A stretch of 64,000 bases of DNA from Microbacterium lacus. Its GTDB lineage: Bacteria; Actinomycetota; Actinomycetes; Actinomycetales; Microbacteriaceae. The stretch spans positions 124,001-188,000 of the forward strand of contig NZ_NMUM01000044.1 in the NCBI RefSeq assembly GCF_002812805.1, in the 5' to 3' direction. Below, piece by piece: positions 52,419 to 61,174 of the stretch. The notes under the pieces are model-generated. The model did no database searches. It was not told the DNA's origin and was given only the letters and a program-made list of their open reading frames with translations. A program made the position numbers and the translations under genes. Position 1 is the first letter of the stretch; each line of letters opens with the position of its first letter.

Positions 52419-53396
52419 TCACGGGTAGACCCCGAAGAAGATGCCAGCAAGGATGAGCCCGCTCGCCACCGAGCCGGCGATGTACGGAAATGCAACCGAC
52501 AGCGGATAGAGCAGCCGTCCGGTCGCGGGGGACGGTCGACGCAACAGCCAGACGATCAGGATGCCCGCGATCACGAGGTTGACGGCGGCCACGGGCAGAC
52601 TGACCGCGGCGAAAAACGCGGTGGACACGAGCCACCATGCACCGCTCCACACGGCGGTCCCGCGCGGTCCGAGCCGGATCGCCGTTGTCATGATGCCCGA
52701 CTGGCGGTCCTCCTCGATGTCCTGAACCGCGTCGAAGGCGTGCTTGGCCACGCTCCAGGCGAGCAGCCCGAGCACTGCGGGCCATACCGGCGGTACGCCG
52801 AGCGCGACCGGAACGATCAAGAGAGGCAGTGCGTATGCAGCGTTGCTCAGGGAGTCCAGGAACGGGCGTGTCTTGAATCGAAGCGGGGGCGCGGAGTAGA
52901 AGACGAAAACGCCCGCGTAGAGCAAGATCAGGGCGACCGCGAGAGGGGGAAGGGCGACGACGAAGTAGACGAAGAACGGCAGGTTCGACGCCGCGACCGC
53001 CCACGCGATCAGCCGGACCTCTCGCGGCTCGATGCGAGCGCCCTCGATGGACCCCTTGCGAGGGTTCAGCGCATCGGTTTCCTGGTCGTAGATGTCGTTG
53101 ACGCCGTAGATCAGCAGATTGAACGGCAGAGTCAGCCAGATGAGGATCGGAAGCGCCTGCGGGTCGAGCAATTGGCCGGTCAGCCACATGCCGACGACAC
53201 CGGTGCCGATGGTGTTGATCCACAGCACGGGCCTCGAGATATGGATCAGCCGCGCGGCATTCGACAATGCCCTGGGCTTTCGCGTCCGGGGTTGGTCGAT
53301 GGCAGTGCCCCTTGAGCTTTCCGTTGGCGCGTCAGTTGATGCGTACGCATCGATTTTACCGTTGCTCGTGCCCCTCGGGTCCGACCTGCCCTTCAT
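52419..53396 (-). CDS. UbiA-family prenyltransferase (lycopene-elongase-like)
   Basis: About 325 residues from ATG at 53396, which overlaps the EamA gene by 41 nt; a later start is possible because the first 45 residues are not membrane-like. Motif 1 NDIYDQETDALNPRKG and motif 2 DAVQDIEEDRQSG are intact, with about eight membrane segments. Placed 31 nt before the CrtI-like gene; a role in carotenoid or quinone modification is inferred. Confidence 0.85.
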   Translation of the reverse strand: MKGRSDPRGTSNGKIDAYASTDAPTESSRGTAIDQPRTRKPRALSNAARLIHISRPVLWINTIGTGVVGMWLTGQLLDPQALPILIWLTLPFNLLIYGVNDIYDQETDALNPRKGSIEGARIEPREVRLIAWAVAASNLPFFVYFVVALPPLAVALILLYAGVFVFYSAPPLRFKTRPFLDSLSNAAYALPLLIVPVALGVPPVWPAVLGLLAWSVAKHAFDAVQDIEEDRQSGIMTTAIRLGPRGTAVWSGAWWLVSTAFFAAVSLPVAAVNLVIAGILIVWLLRRPSPATGRLLYPLSVAFPYIAGSVASGLILAGIFFGVYP

Positions 53397-54288
53397 TCCG
53401 CTCGGCTTCGGCCTCTTTGCGGGGATTGAGTTCGCTGACCACGGCGCCCGCGACGATGAACGCAGCACCGAGGATCGCAATCGCCGGCAGGCGGTCGCCG
53501 GCGATACGGCCGACGATTCCGGCCCACACGGGCTCGCCCGCGTAGATGATCGTTGCCCGGGTCGGTGAGACGGACCGCTGAGCCCAGTTCATCGTCAGCT
53601 GAATGATGCAGCTCGCCGCCCCCAGGGCGAGTGCGGATACGACCCACACCCAGGAGAACGCGGGCAGCTGTTCGCCGACGACCGGCATGGTCAGCATCGC
53701 CAACACCCCAGCGACGAGGAGCTGCACGACCGTCACGCGCCCGACGTTGACCTTGCGAGCAAAAACGCTGATCAGGATGATCTCGGCTGCAATGGGGAGG
53801 GTGCTGATGAGCGTCATGATCTCGCCCTCGCCGAACGTGAAGCCGACGCTCGTCGGGTCGGCGATCAGCATCAGCCCGGTGAACGCGAGGGCGACGCCGA
53901 TCCAGGTCAGCAGCCGCGGGGGTTTGCGGAAGACGATCCACTGCAGAACCGGAACCAGCGGGACGTACAGGGCCGTGATGAAGGCGGACGTGCTGCTGTT
54001 GATGGTCTGCAGGCCCACGGTCTGCAGTCCGTAGCCGAGGAATATCATCACGCCGATCGCCGAACCGGCGCCGATTTCTCTCCAGCGCATGCCCGGGAGG
54101 ACGCGCGCGAAGATGACCGCACTGATGACGCCGGCCGCAAGGAACCGCATGCCGACGAAAAACCACGGGCCGCTGTATTGCACGGCGATGTGGACGATGA
54201 GGAACGTCGAGCCCCACACCGCGGTAACCAGGACGAGGGCAAGCTCTTGCTTGGACAGCAGTCGCTTGCGCGTCCCGATTTTTGGCAC
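53356..54288 (-). CDS. EamA/DMT-superfamily transporter
   Basis: 310 residues. Ten hydrophobic segments in two EamA repeats; starts LALVLVTAVWGSTFLIVHIA and has the second repeat around LPIAAEIILISVFARKV. A likely metabolite or amino-acid exporter of the inner membrane. Substrate unknown. Confidence 0.9.
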   Translation of the reverse strand: MPKIGTRKRLLSKQELALVLVTAVWGSTFLIVHIAVQYSGPWFFVGMRFLAAGVISAVIFARVLPGMRWREIGAGSAIGVMIFLGYGLQTVGLQTINSSTSAFITALYVPLVPVLQWIVFRKPPRLLTWIGVALAFTGLMLIADPTSVGFTFGEGEIMTLISTLPIAAEIILISVFARKVNVGRVTVVQLLVAGVLAMLTMPVVGEQLPAFSWVWVVSALALGAASCIIQLTMNWAQRSVSPTRATIIYAGEPVWAGIVGRIAGDRLPAIAILGAAFIVAGAVVSELNPRKEAEAERNEGQVGPEGHEQR

Positions 54289-54327
54289 GCTTCACACCCT
54301 ATGGCTCGTGGGCCGGGCGGTCGGTGA

Positions 54328-54699
54328 CTAAGCGGCCACGCCGGGGACCTCGGTCAGTGCCGTATAAACGGGCAGGCCGCGCTCGCGGGCGATCGCGACA
54401 TCCTGATCGGCACCGCGGGACTCCCCTGGCAGCCGTAGCACCGCGTCGCAGTGCTGCAGGAGCCGGTGCGCGACGGGATACATCACGTCCGCGGCTAGCG
54501 GGTCGCTGGGGCCGCTCGCCCCGGCGCTGGTCAATACCGGCAGGGCTACCCACTCCCCGATCATGGGAATGTGGCCCGCCTGGAACAGCGGCCACGCCGC
54601 CTCCTCCAGCCGGTCGAGGTTGCGGCGCATGAGTGCGGGGTCGCCATCGGTTCCGGTTGCGTAGGGTCCGGCGATCAGAATCATCAAAGGCTTCGTCAT
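54328..54699 (-). CDS. DUF4406/nucleoside-deoxyribosyltransferase-like protein
   Basis: 123 residues from ATG at 54699. ILIAGPYATGTDGDPALMRR and HCDAVLRLPGESRGADQDVA match the nucleotide-binding core of small deoxyribosyltransferase-like (DUF4406) proteins. Divergent from the DeoR gene with two CAACAACGT repeats between, so DeoR probably controls it. Confidence 0.7.
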   Translation of the reverse strand: MTKPLMILIAGPYATGTDGDPALMRRNLDRLEEAAWPLFQAGHIPMIGEWVALPVLTSAGASGPSDPLAADVMYPVAHRLLQHCDAVLRLPGESRGADQDVAIARERGLPVYTALTEVPGVAA

Positions 54700-54713
54700 A
54701 GTGGCAAGATAGT

Positions 54714-54734
54714 ACAACAACGTGCAACAACGTT
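54714..54734. promoter_or_regulatory. direct repeat between divergent DeoR and DUF4406 genes
   Basis: CAACAACGT occurs at 54,715 and again at 54,725, ten nt apart (one helical turn), in the 46-nt gap between the two start codons. Likely DeoR operator; inference from position and periodicity. Confidence 0.5.
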
Positions 54735-54745
54735 AAGGAGTGTGC

Positions 54746-55507
54746 ATGCTCGCCGCATCCAGGAAAGACCTCTTGCTCGCACGATTGCGGTCGGACGGAC
54801 GGATCGTCGCAAAAGAGCTGGCGTCCGAACTCGGCGTCTCGGAAGACAGCATCCGGCGCGATCTGCGCGAGCTCGACGCCGCGGGCCTCGCAACGCGCGT
54901 CTACGGCGGAGCGCTCCCGGCGTCGCCCGCCGTCGCCGACTACGCGGCCCGGCAGAGTGTTGCCACAGAAAGCAAGCAGCGGGTCGCCCGTTTCGCCGCA
55001 AGCCTGATCGAGCCCGGCAGCACCGTCATCGTCGACGGAGGAACGACGGCACTCGCCACGGTCCGTGCGTTGAGTCGGACCCTCGAGTGCACCATCATCA
55101 CGCACAGCCCCACGATCGCCGCCGCGCTGCTCGATCACGCCGCCGACGTCATCATCCTGGGCGGGCGCTTGTTCAAGCACTCCGCGGTCGCGAGTGGCGC
55201 GGCAGCGGTGGAGGCGGCGCAGGCGATCAGTGCTGATCGATTCCTGCTCGGGGTGACGGGCGTCCACGAAACGGCCGAGCTGACGACGGGCGACGCGGAC
55301 GAGGCCGCGATGAAGCGCGCGCTCGCCGCACGAGCGAGCGAGACATATGTGTTGGGCAGCGCGGAGAAGATCGGCGCGGTGTCGCGGTACCGCGTTCTCC
55401 CGCTCGACGAGGTCGCGGGGATCATCGTCGACGGTGCGGACGAGGCATCCGCTCCGACCCTGGTTGCCCTCGCGGATCACGGCGTGCGCCTGCTGCGGGC
55501 CGGGTAG
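54746..55507 (+). CDS. DeoR-family transcriptional regulator
   Basis: 253 residues from ATG at 54746 (AAGGAG 5 nt upstream). N-terminal HTH: GRIVAKELASELGVSEDSIR followed by RDLRELDAAG. C-terminal sugar-phosphate isomerase-like sensor with IVDGGTTALATVRAL, GGRLFKHSAVASG and ADRFLLGVTGVH. Regulates a sugar or nucleoside gene, probably the divergent one. Confidence 0.88.
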   Translation: MLAASRKDLLLARLRSDGRIVAKELASELGVSEDSIRRDLRELDAAGLATRVYGGALPASPAVADYAARQSVATESKQRVARFAASLIEPGSTVIVDGGTTALATVRALSRTLECTIITHSPTIAAALLDHAADVIILGGRLFKHSAVASGAAAVEAAQAISADRFLLGVTGVHETAELTTGDADEAAMKRALAARASETYVLGSAEKIGAVSRYRVLPLDEVAGIIVDGADEASAPTLVALADHGVRLLRAG

Positions 55508-55516
55508 ATTTCCGGG

Positions 55517-56023
55517 ATGGGCGATGTCGTGAGCATCGAGCTTCTGCTCGACGACGAGACGCAAGGCTCCGTCCGCGCCGACTGGGAGCACCTGGCGCGA
55601 GCCGGGCATTCCAGCCTCGCCGCGCATACTGCGCCCAGCAACCGCCCCCACATCACCGTGCTGGTGCGCCAGTCGTTGCCGCTCGTCGACTTCGCCTCAG
55701 CCTCGGCGCTGTTGCCCGTGAGAGTGATGCTCGGGACGCCCATCGTGTTCGAACACGGCGATCGCGGCGTTCTGGCCCGAACGGTCGTGCTCGATGAAGC
55801 GCTCCTCGCCGTCTACAACGCGGTCCGCGCCGCAGTGCCGCCGGGAGAGGATGCGCCGCACACAGATCCGGACTCGTGGACCCCGCATGTGACGCTGGCC
55901 CGGCGCCTCCGGCTCGCGTCGCTCGATGACGCCCGCGCGCTGCTCGGACCGGAGCGGGAGGGATGGGCCGTCGGGCTCCGGCGATGGGATTCACGGACGC
56001 GGACGGTAACAACGCCCAGGTAG
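55517..56023 (+). CDS. 2'-5' RNA ligase / phosphodiesterase family protein
   Basis: 168 residues. Both HxT motifs are present: RPHITVLV (about 43) and TPHVTLAR (about 117), which define the 2H phosphoesterase fold. Starts 9 nt after DeoR, probably cotranscribed. Substrate RNA or cyclic phosphate unknown. Confidence 0.85.
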   Translation: MGDVVSIELLLDDETQGSVRADWEHLARAGHSSLAAHTAPSNRPHITVLVRQSLPLVDFASASALLPVRVMLGTPIVFEHGDRGVLARTVVLDEALLAVYNAVRAAVPPGEDAPHTDPDSWTPHVTLARRLRLASLDDARALLGPEREGWAVGLRRWDSRTRTVTTPR

Positions 56024-56026
56024 CGT

Positions 56027-56111
56027 GTGCCGTCCGCACGACCGAGCGCCCGACACGCCGGACGCTCGAGGCCGGGTCGGCGTGTTGATATTCGCGCCGT
56101 GCGGACGGCAC
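56027..56111. terminator. long inverted repeat between convergent genes
   Basis: GTGCCGTCCGCACG (56,027-56,040) pairs perfectly with CGTGCGGACGGCAC (56,098-56,111), with a further partial inverted repeat inside. It lies between the ends of the RNA-ligase and esterase genes, so a bidirectional terminator is likely; there is no U-run. Confidence 0.5.
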
Positions 56112-56146
56112 CGCCGCTCCGTCGACACGCTCACAGAGCAGGCGGG

Positions 56147-57499
56147 TTAGCGAATGCGGCGGACGTCGAGAGCACGGGGCACCGTCACGCGGTCGCCGAG
56201 GTCCTCGCCCCGCGCGAAGCGCCCCCACACGGCACGGACCTGACGGCCGGATGCATCGATTTCCGCCCACGGCGTGCCCGTCACGAGCGCCGCAGCGCGC
56301 CAGGCATCCGCGTCCCCGAACAGCAGAGGCAGATCGACGGTGTGCGCAGACCCCCAGCCGCTCTTCGGCGCCGACCAACTGATGACGTAGTGATGCGCGC
56401 GGCCGCCTGCCCGGGCGTGACGGCGAGCGAACTTCCGGCTGTCCCGCGAATACACCAGGCGCGTGACGAGCGACACCACGGTGCGTCCGACGAGTTTGCC
56501 GAGCACGGGAACTCGCAGAACACCCTGCAGACTCTGCAGACGGGGCAGAAACAGCGCCGCCTCTTCGGCCGTGTGTCCGATCAGGATGTCGATGCTCGGC
56601 GCCGCGGCATCCCATGCTTCGTCCAGCTCGGACTCGGCGGGCAACGGCTCCTGCCCGTACTGCGTGCCGAAAGCCATGCCGCTCTTCAGGCCGAAGCGCG
56701 AGGCGGCCGTGTCGACCGCGGGTTGCATCGCCAGGATGTCCGCGGCCGGTGCATCCGGAGCGACACCCGTAAGAGCCTCACCGAAAACGTCGTTCATCGC
56801 GGCCGACATCTCGGACCGGCCCCGCGCCAATCCGAGGGGCGCACTCTGAATGATCGCGCGCGTGAAGAGCCCGGCCGCTCCGGGCGTCGCCATGAGGTGG
56901 GCGACCGCATCGCCTCCGGCGGATTGCCCGAACGCCGTGACCCGGCGGGGGTCGCCACCGAAGGCCGAGATGTTGCGCTGCACCCACGCGAACGCGGCGA
57001 GCTGATCCAGCAGACCGAGGTTGGCGGGACGCCCCGGTACTCCCCCGAGAAAACCGAAAAGACCGAGGCGATAGGTGACGGTGACGACGATCACGTTCTG
57101 TTCCGCGACGAGCGCGGCCGGATCCATGATCGGCAGGTCACCCGCGCCCGAGACGTATGAGCCGCCATGAATCCAGAGCATGACCGGCAGGTCGTCGCCC
57201 GGTTCAGTGCCCGCGGGCATCGTGACCGACAGGTGCTGGCAGTCCTCGTCGAGGCGCCGCTGGTCGAGGGTGCTGCCGAGCACCCTGTCCAGAAACGGCA
57301 TCGCGCGCTGCGGGCACGCGGGCGACCAGTCCGTCGCGTCGAACGGCTCGCTCCAATCAGGGACGACGGATGGCTCGGCGAACCGCTCTGCGGATGCATA
57401 CGGAATGCCGGTGGCCCGCGTCACGGGACCGTCCAGCCAGCCGCGAACCGGCCCGCAAGGCGGTGCGAACAGCGGGCCGCTCGTCGGGTCTGCCGTCAC
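56147..57499 (-). CDS. type B carboxylesterase
   Basis: 450 residues from GTG at 57499, a 4-nt GTGA overlap with corA. Catalytic serine in AFGQSAGGDAV, oxyanion hole LWIHGGSYVSG, and the later catalytic His in GWGSAHTVDLPLLFG. Alpha/beta hydrolase of the esterase/para-nitrobenzyl esterase group; cleaves carboxyl esters, substrate unknown. No signal peptide, so cytoplasmic. Confidence 0.88.
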   Translation of the reverse strand: MTADPTSGPLFAPPCGPVRGWLDGPVTRATGIPYASAERFAEPSVVPDWSEPFDATDWSPACPQRAMPFLDRVLGSTLDQRRLDEDCQHLSVTMPAGTEPGDDLPVMLWIHGGSYVSGAGDLPIMDPAALVAEQNVIVVTVTYRLGLFGFLGGVPGRPANLGLLDQLAAFAWVQRNISAFGGDPRRVTAFGQSAGGDAVAHLMATPGAAGLFTRAIIQSAPLGLARGRSEMSAAMNDVFGEALTGVAPDAPAADILAMQPAVDTAASRFGLKSGMAFGTQYGQEPLPAESELDEAWDAAAPSIDILIGHTAEEAALFLPRLQSLQGVLRVPVLGKLVGRTVVSLVTRLVYSRDSRKFARRHARAGGRAHHYVISWSAPKSGWGSAHTVDLPLLFGDADAWRAAALVTGTPWAEIDASGRQVRAVWGRFARGEDLGDRVTVPRALDVRRIR

Positions 57500-58494
57500 A
57501 GCCAGCGCTTCTTCCGGAACACGACGTAGAGGGTGATGCTCGTCGCCGCCATGAGACCGAGGGCCATCGGATAGCCGTAGGTCCAGTGCAGCTCGGGCAT
57601 GTCGTCGAAGTTCATGCCGTAGATCGTGCCCACGAGGGTCGGACCGAACAGGATCGCCGCCCATCCGGAGATCTTCTTGACCTGCTCGTTCTGCACGAGC
57701 GCGGTCTCGGTGTGGCGCTCGCTCACCAGGGTCGAGTTGACGGTCAGCGCGTTGTCGAGCAGGGAGCGGAAGGTGGCCAGGCGATCAGTCGTCGACAGTG
57801 TGTGGTCGTGCACGTCCCGAAGCGACCGCTGCAGTTCGATGTTGACGTTGTACTTGTCGGCGCCCTTGAGCAGCGCGTCGAGCATCTCGGTCAGGGGCTG
57901 CGTGGCGCGCTGGAAGCTGATGACCTCGCGCGAGAGCTCGTAGATGCGCTGTGACAGCGACGCGCTTCCGCCGCCGAAAAGAGTGTCTTCGATCTCGTCG
58001 ATGTCGTTCTCGACACCGAGCACCACGGGCTTGTACTCATCGACGACCTCGTCGAGGATCGCGTACAGCACCGCCTCGGGTCCAAGCGCGAGCAGATCCG
58101 GCTGCGATTCAAGCCGGTGCCGTACCCGGGCGAGGTCCGGGGCTTCGGCGTGCCGGATCGTCACGACGAAGTCGGGTCCGACGAAGATATGCAGCTCGCC
58201 GAATTCGACCGTTTCGGTCGCGTCCAGGTAGCGCGCGGGTCGTAGTACCGCGAACAAGATGTCGCCGTAGCGCTCCAACTTCGCGCGCTGATGCCCGGTC
58301 AACGCATCTTCGACGGCCAGGGGGTGGAGCGAGAATTCCTCCGCCACCTGACGGATCTCATCCTGAGTCGGTCGGAAGAGCCCGATCCACGCCATCCCCC
58401 CGCAGGCGCGCATGTACTCGAAGGTCTCGTTGAGGCTGGCGGGATTGTCCATCCGGCGACCGGCCACATACACGGCGTTGTCCACGATGGGCAT
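57496..58494 (-). CDS. corA: CorA-family magnesium/divalent cation transporter
   Basis: 332 residues from ATG at 58494; the longer frame upstream covers another gene. Two C-terminal membrane segments flank YGMNFDDMPEL, the GMN selectivity filter. The long N-terminal cytoplasmic domain contains FVVTIRHAEAPDLARVRHRL and a coiled helix. Mg2+ or Co2+ uptake across the inner membrane. Confidence 0.92.
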   Translation of the reverse strand: MPIVDNAVYVAGRRMDNPASLNETFEYMRACGGMAWIGLFRPTQDEIRQVAEEFSLHPLAVEDALTGHQRAKLERYGDILFAVLRPARYLDATETVEFGELHIFVGPDFVVTIRHAEAPDLARVRHRLESQPDLLALGPEAVLYAILDEVVDEYKPVVLGVENDIDEIEDTLFGGGSASLSQRIYELSREVISFQRATQPLTEMLDALLKGADKYNVNIELQRSLRDVHDHTLSTTDRLATFRSLLDNALTVNSTLVSERHTETALVQNEQVKKISGWAAILFGPTLVGTIYGMNFDDMPELHWTYGYPMALGLMAATSITLYVVFRKKRWL

Positions 58495-58496
58495 GG

Positions 58497-59036
58497 TCAG
58501 AGCCCCGGCAGTCCGTCGATGCTGACGGCGTTCTTCTCGGCGCGGTACGCGGCCATCCCGTCCGGACCCTTCTTCTCGGCGTGGAGTCGGATCAGGTCGC
58601 GTTCGTCGCGCACCTCCATCACGGGCACTCCCCAGCCGCACGAGTCGCTGATGCGCGTGACATCGACCGCGATGACGGCTCGAGTGCTCGGATTCTCGGC
58701 ATGACGGGAGGCGACCTCGTCGAAGCCCGCGTCGCCGGGCAGCAGCACGGTGCCGGTCCCGTGCAGTCGGACGATCCTGGGCCGGCCGTCGAACGACGTG
58801 AACATCACGCAGATGCGGCCGTTCTCGCGCAGGTGCGCGATGGTTTCGACTCCGCTGCCCGTGTAGTCGACCCAACCGATACGGTTCGGTCCGAGCACCG
58901 AGAAGGTGTCGTGTCCGCGGGGCGAGACGTTGACGTGTCCGTCCTCGGCCAGGGGTGCCGTCGACACGAACCAGAGGGGCTGCGCCTCCATCCACTCCGC
59001 GAGTTTCGGATCGATCGCGTCGAAGACTTTGCCCAT
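58497..59036 (-). CDS. pyridoxamine 5'-phosphate oxidase-related flavin-binding protein
   Basis: 179 residues from ATG at 59036. LWFVSTAPLAEDGHVNVSPR and ICVMFTSFDGRPRIVRLHG are typical of the split-barrel FMN-binding PNPOx-like family. Stops 2 nt before corA, so in one operon with corA and the esterase. Substrate unknown. Confidence 0.87.
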   Translation of the reverse strand: MGKVFDAIDPKLAEWMEAQPLWFVSTAPLAEDGHVNVSPRGHDTFSVLGPNRIGWVDYTGSGVETIAHLRENGRICVMFTSFDGRPRIVRLHGTGTVLLPGDAGFDEVASRHAENPSTRAVIAVDVTRISDSCGWGVPVMEVRDERDLIRLHAEKKGPDGMAAYRAEKNAVSIDGLPGL

Positions 59037-59116
59037 GGACCTCACGATATAGCCGCCCGGTGAACACTTCGGCCGCCGCTCTGGCCGATCGTCGGCGGGG
59101 GTTCTAGGCTCACACG

Positions 59117-59512
59117 ATGACCGGATTGGTGCCGTACCTGAAGTTCGATGGGCGCGCGCGTGAGGCGCTCACGTTCTACCGCGACGTTTTCGGCGGCGAA
59201 CTCGAGATCCACACGTATGCCGACCTCGGCAATGAGCAGGGACTCCCGGATGCTGTGGCCCACGGTATCTTGAGCGGCCCCGTCGCTGTGTTCGCCTCGG
59301 ACGTGGCGGGTGACGAGGCATCCTTCGACACCGCCGGGTTGATGTTCGCGCTGCTCGGCACGGCCGATTCGGCAACGCTCGAGGCGTGGTTCGCCGCGCT
59401 CGCCGAGGGGGGTGCGGTGAGCGATCCGCTGCAGGAGCGACCCTGGGGTGCGCACGACGGGCAGGTAACCGATCAGTTCGGGGTTCCCTGGCTGATCGGC
59501 TACGAGGACTGA
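59117..59512 (+). CDS. VOC-family (PhnB/glyoxalase-like) protein
   Basis: 131 residues. VPYLKFDGRAREALTFYRDV opens the VOC fold; C-terminus WGAHDGQVTDQFGVPWLIGY is typical of PhnB-like 3-demethylubiquinone-type members. Function unknown. TGATG overlap with the next gene. Confidence 0.88.
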   Translation: MTGLVPYLKFDGRAREALTFYRDVFGGELEIHTYADLGNEQGLPDAVAHGILSGPVAVFASDVAGDEASFDTAGLMFALLGTADSATLEAWFAALAEGGAVSDPLQERPWGAHDGQVTDQFGVPWLIGYED

Positions 59513-60339
59513 TGCCTTCCGCGAAGCACAGTCCCGTGCAGCTGTCCGGCGCGCACATGCTGATCACCGGCGGCGGCAACGGGATCGGGCGGCTGATGGC
59601 GCTCGGTGCCGCCGAGCGCGGTGCGCGCGTCACGATCTGGGACGTCTCGGAGGAGCGGGGACGCCAGGTCCGTGACGAGATCCGTGCGCGGGGCGGCAGC
59701 GCCGAAGCGACGACGATCGACATCACCGATCGGGAAGAAGTCGACCGGGCGGCGGCAGAGACCGGAGCCGTCGACATCCTGATCAACAACGCCGGCGTCG
59801 TGACGGGCAAGCGTCTGCTCGACGCGGACCCCGACGCGATCCGGCGGACCTTCGAGGTCAACACCCTCAGCCTCTACTGGATGACGCGTGCCTTTCTCGG
59901 CGGGATGGTCGCCCGCGACCGGGGCACGGTCGTCACGATAGCGAGCGCTGCGGGCCTCGTCGGTGTCGCGCGGCAGACGGACTACTCGGCCAGCAAGTTC
60001 GCCGCGTTCGGGTTCACCGAGTCGCTGCGCGCCGAGCTCGCTGCCGACCGCAGCCGCGTCGGAACGCTCGTCGTCTGCCCGTATTACATCAACACCGGCA
60101 TGTTCGCGGGCGTCACAACGAGGTTCCCGTGGCTGTTGCCGATCCTCGACGAGCAAGACGTGGCGACCCGCATCCTGAACGCGATCGAGCGCGGAAAGCG
60201 CCAGCTCGTCCTGCCGCGGCTCGTCCGGTTGATTCCGGGAGTACGGATGCTTCCGGTCCCGGCCTTCGACGCCGTGCTGAACACTCTCGGCATCAACAAG
60301 ACCATGGATCACTTCCGCGGCCGTGCTGGCCCACGCTAA
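59512..60339 (+). CDS. short-chain dehydrogenase/reductase
   Basis: 275 residues from ATG at 59512. NAD(P) motif TGGGNGIG (about 20-27), NNAG at about 91, and the catalytic YSASK (about 160) of classical SDRs. A hydrophobic C-terminal stretch VRLIPGVRMLPVPAFDAVLN resembles membrane-anchored SDRs. Substrate unknown. Coupled to the VOC gene. Confidence 0.9.
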   Translation: MPSAKHSPVQLSGAHMLITGGGNGIGRLMALGAAERGARVTIWDVSEERGRQVRDEIRARGGSAEATTIDITDREEVDRAAAETGAVDILINNAGVVTGKRLLDADPDAIRRTFEVNTLSLYWMTRAFLGGMVARDRGTVVTIASAAGLVGVARQTDYSASKFAAFGFTESLRAELAADRSRVGTLVVCPYYINTGMFAGVTTRFPWLLPILDEQDVATRILNAIERGKRQLVLPRLVRLIPGVRMLPVPAFDAVLNTLGINKTMDHFRGRAGPR

Positions 60340-60355
60340 GCGGATCGGCGTTCGT

Positions 60356-60424
60356 GGGTCGGAGATCCGGGCGGCGTCGGAGGATCCGTGCTCAACACTC
60401 CGACCCTGAGCGGATCTCCGACCC
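60356..60424. terminator. long inverted repeat between convergent SDR and HD genes
   Basis: GGGTCGGAGATCCG (60,356-60,369) is a perfect inverted match to CGGATCTCCGACCC (60,411-60,424); an imperfect third copy GTCGGAGGATCCG lies between. It fills the gap of two convergent genes, so a bidirectional terminator or REP-like element is likely. Confidence 0.5.
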
Positions 60425-61048
60425 TCACGAGCTCGACGAGCGCTCAGCGGCCCACGCAGCATGACCGCGAGCGATCCGCCCCGAGGCGCTCAGCCGTGCC
60501 GCCGTGGATGAGGGCTTGCGAGAGGCCTGAGCCTCGATTGCCGCCGCAAACTCCGGGCCGAAGTCGAGGCGAGGCAGGGCCGCTGCCACCTCTCGACGAA
60601 GCACCACATCCCACTTCTCCGGGTCGGCATGCGCGACGTCGAGGCTCGTGGCCGCCTCGAGCAGGAAGCCCTCGGGGTCTTCGTCGACGTCGACACTCAC
60701 CCACATGTGCCGTTCGATCACCTGCATGACGCGTTCCCGCCGCGAGGCCGGCCAACCAGCACCCGCCGCGAACGTCCACGCGGCAGCACCGCCGGATGAT
60801 TCGAACGGCATGAGGTGCGCATCGAACGGTTCGGTCACGCCCAGGTCGTGCAGCATCGCCGCGACGAACAGCAGTTCATCGTCCACGGACAGTCCGAGCG
60901 ACTCCCCCAGCGCCTTTGCCCACACCCACGACCGCAGGCAGTGATTGACGAGCGCTGGGCTGCACCACTCGCGTGCGACCTCGAGCGCGTGACCCGCGGT
61001 TGCGGTGGGTGGCTCGACCAGCCGCCCCACATCGAACGTCGATGGCAT
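60425..61048 (-). CDS. HD-domain hydrolase
   Basis: 207 residues, ATG at 61048. HD metal-dependent phosphohydrolase motif: H in ALVNHCLRSWVWAKAL and HD in LLFVAAMLHDLGVTEPF, later ERHMW. Related to cyanamide hydratase-like HD proteins by its size and layout. The 126 nt before it (61,049-61,174) hold repeated GCGGGATCAG and no gene. Confidence 0.85.
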   Translation of the reverse strand: MPSTFDVGRLVEPPTATAGHALEVAREWCSPALVNHCLRSWVWAKALGESLGLSVDDELLFVAAMLHDLGVTEPFDAHLMPFESSGGAAAWTFAAGAGWPASRRERVMQVIERHMWVSVDVDEDPEGFLLEAATSLDVAHADPEKWDVVLRREVAAALPRLDFGPEFAAAIEAQASRKPSSTAARLSASGRIARGHAAWAAERSSSS

Positions 61049-61174
61049 CGCCGACTCCTTCTGTTGAAGGCGACGGTAATGCCACGGAGTCGTCCCCGCG
61101 CTTCAGAGCAGCGGACGCGTCCGGATCAGCGGGAAACGTGGCAGTACTGAAGCGGGATCAGGTCTGAAACGGGA

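Noticed and set aside
58494-59067. CorA extended to 59,067
   Set aside because: That part overlaps the pyridoxamine-oxidase-like gene and has no CorA features; ATG at 58,494 fits.
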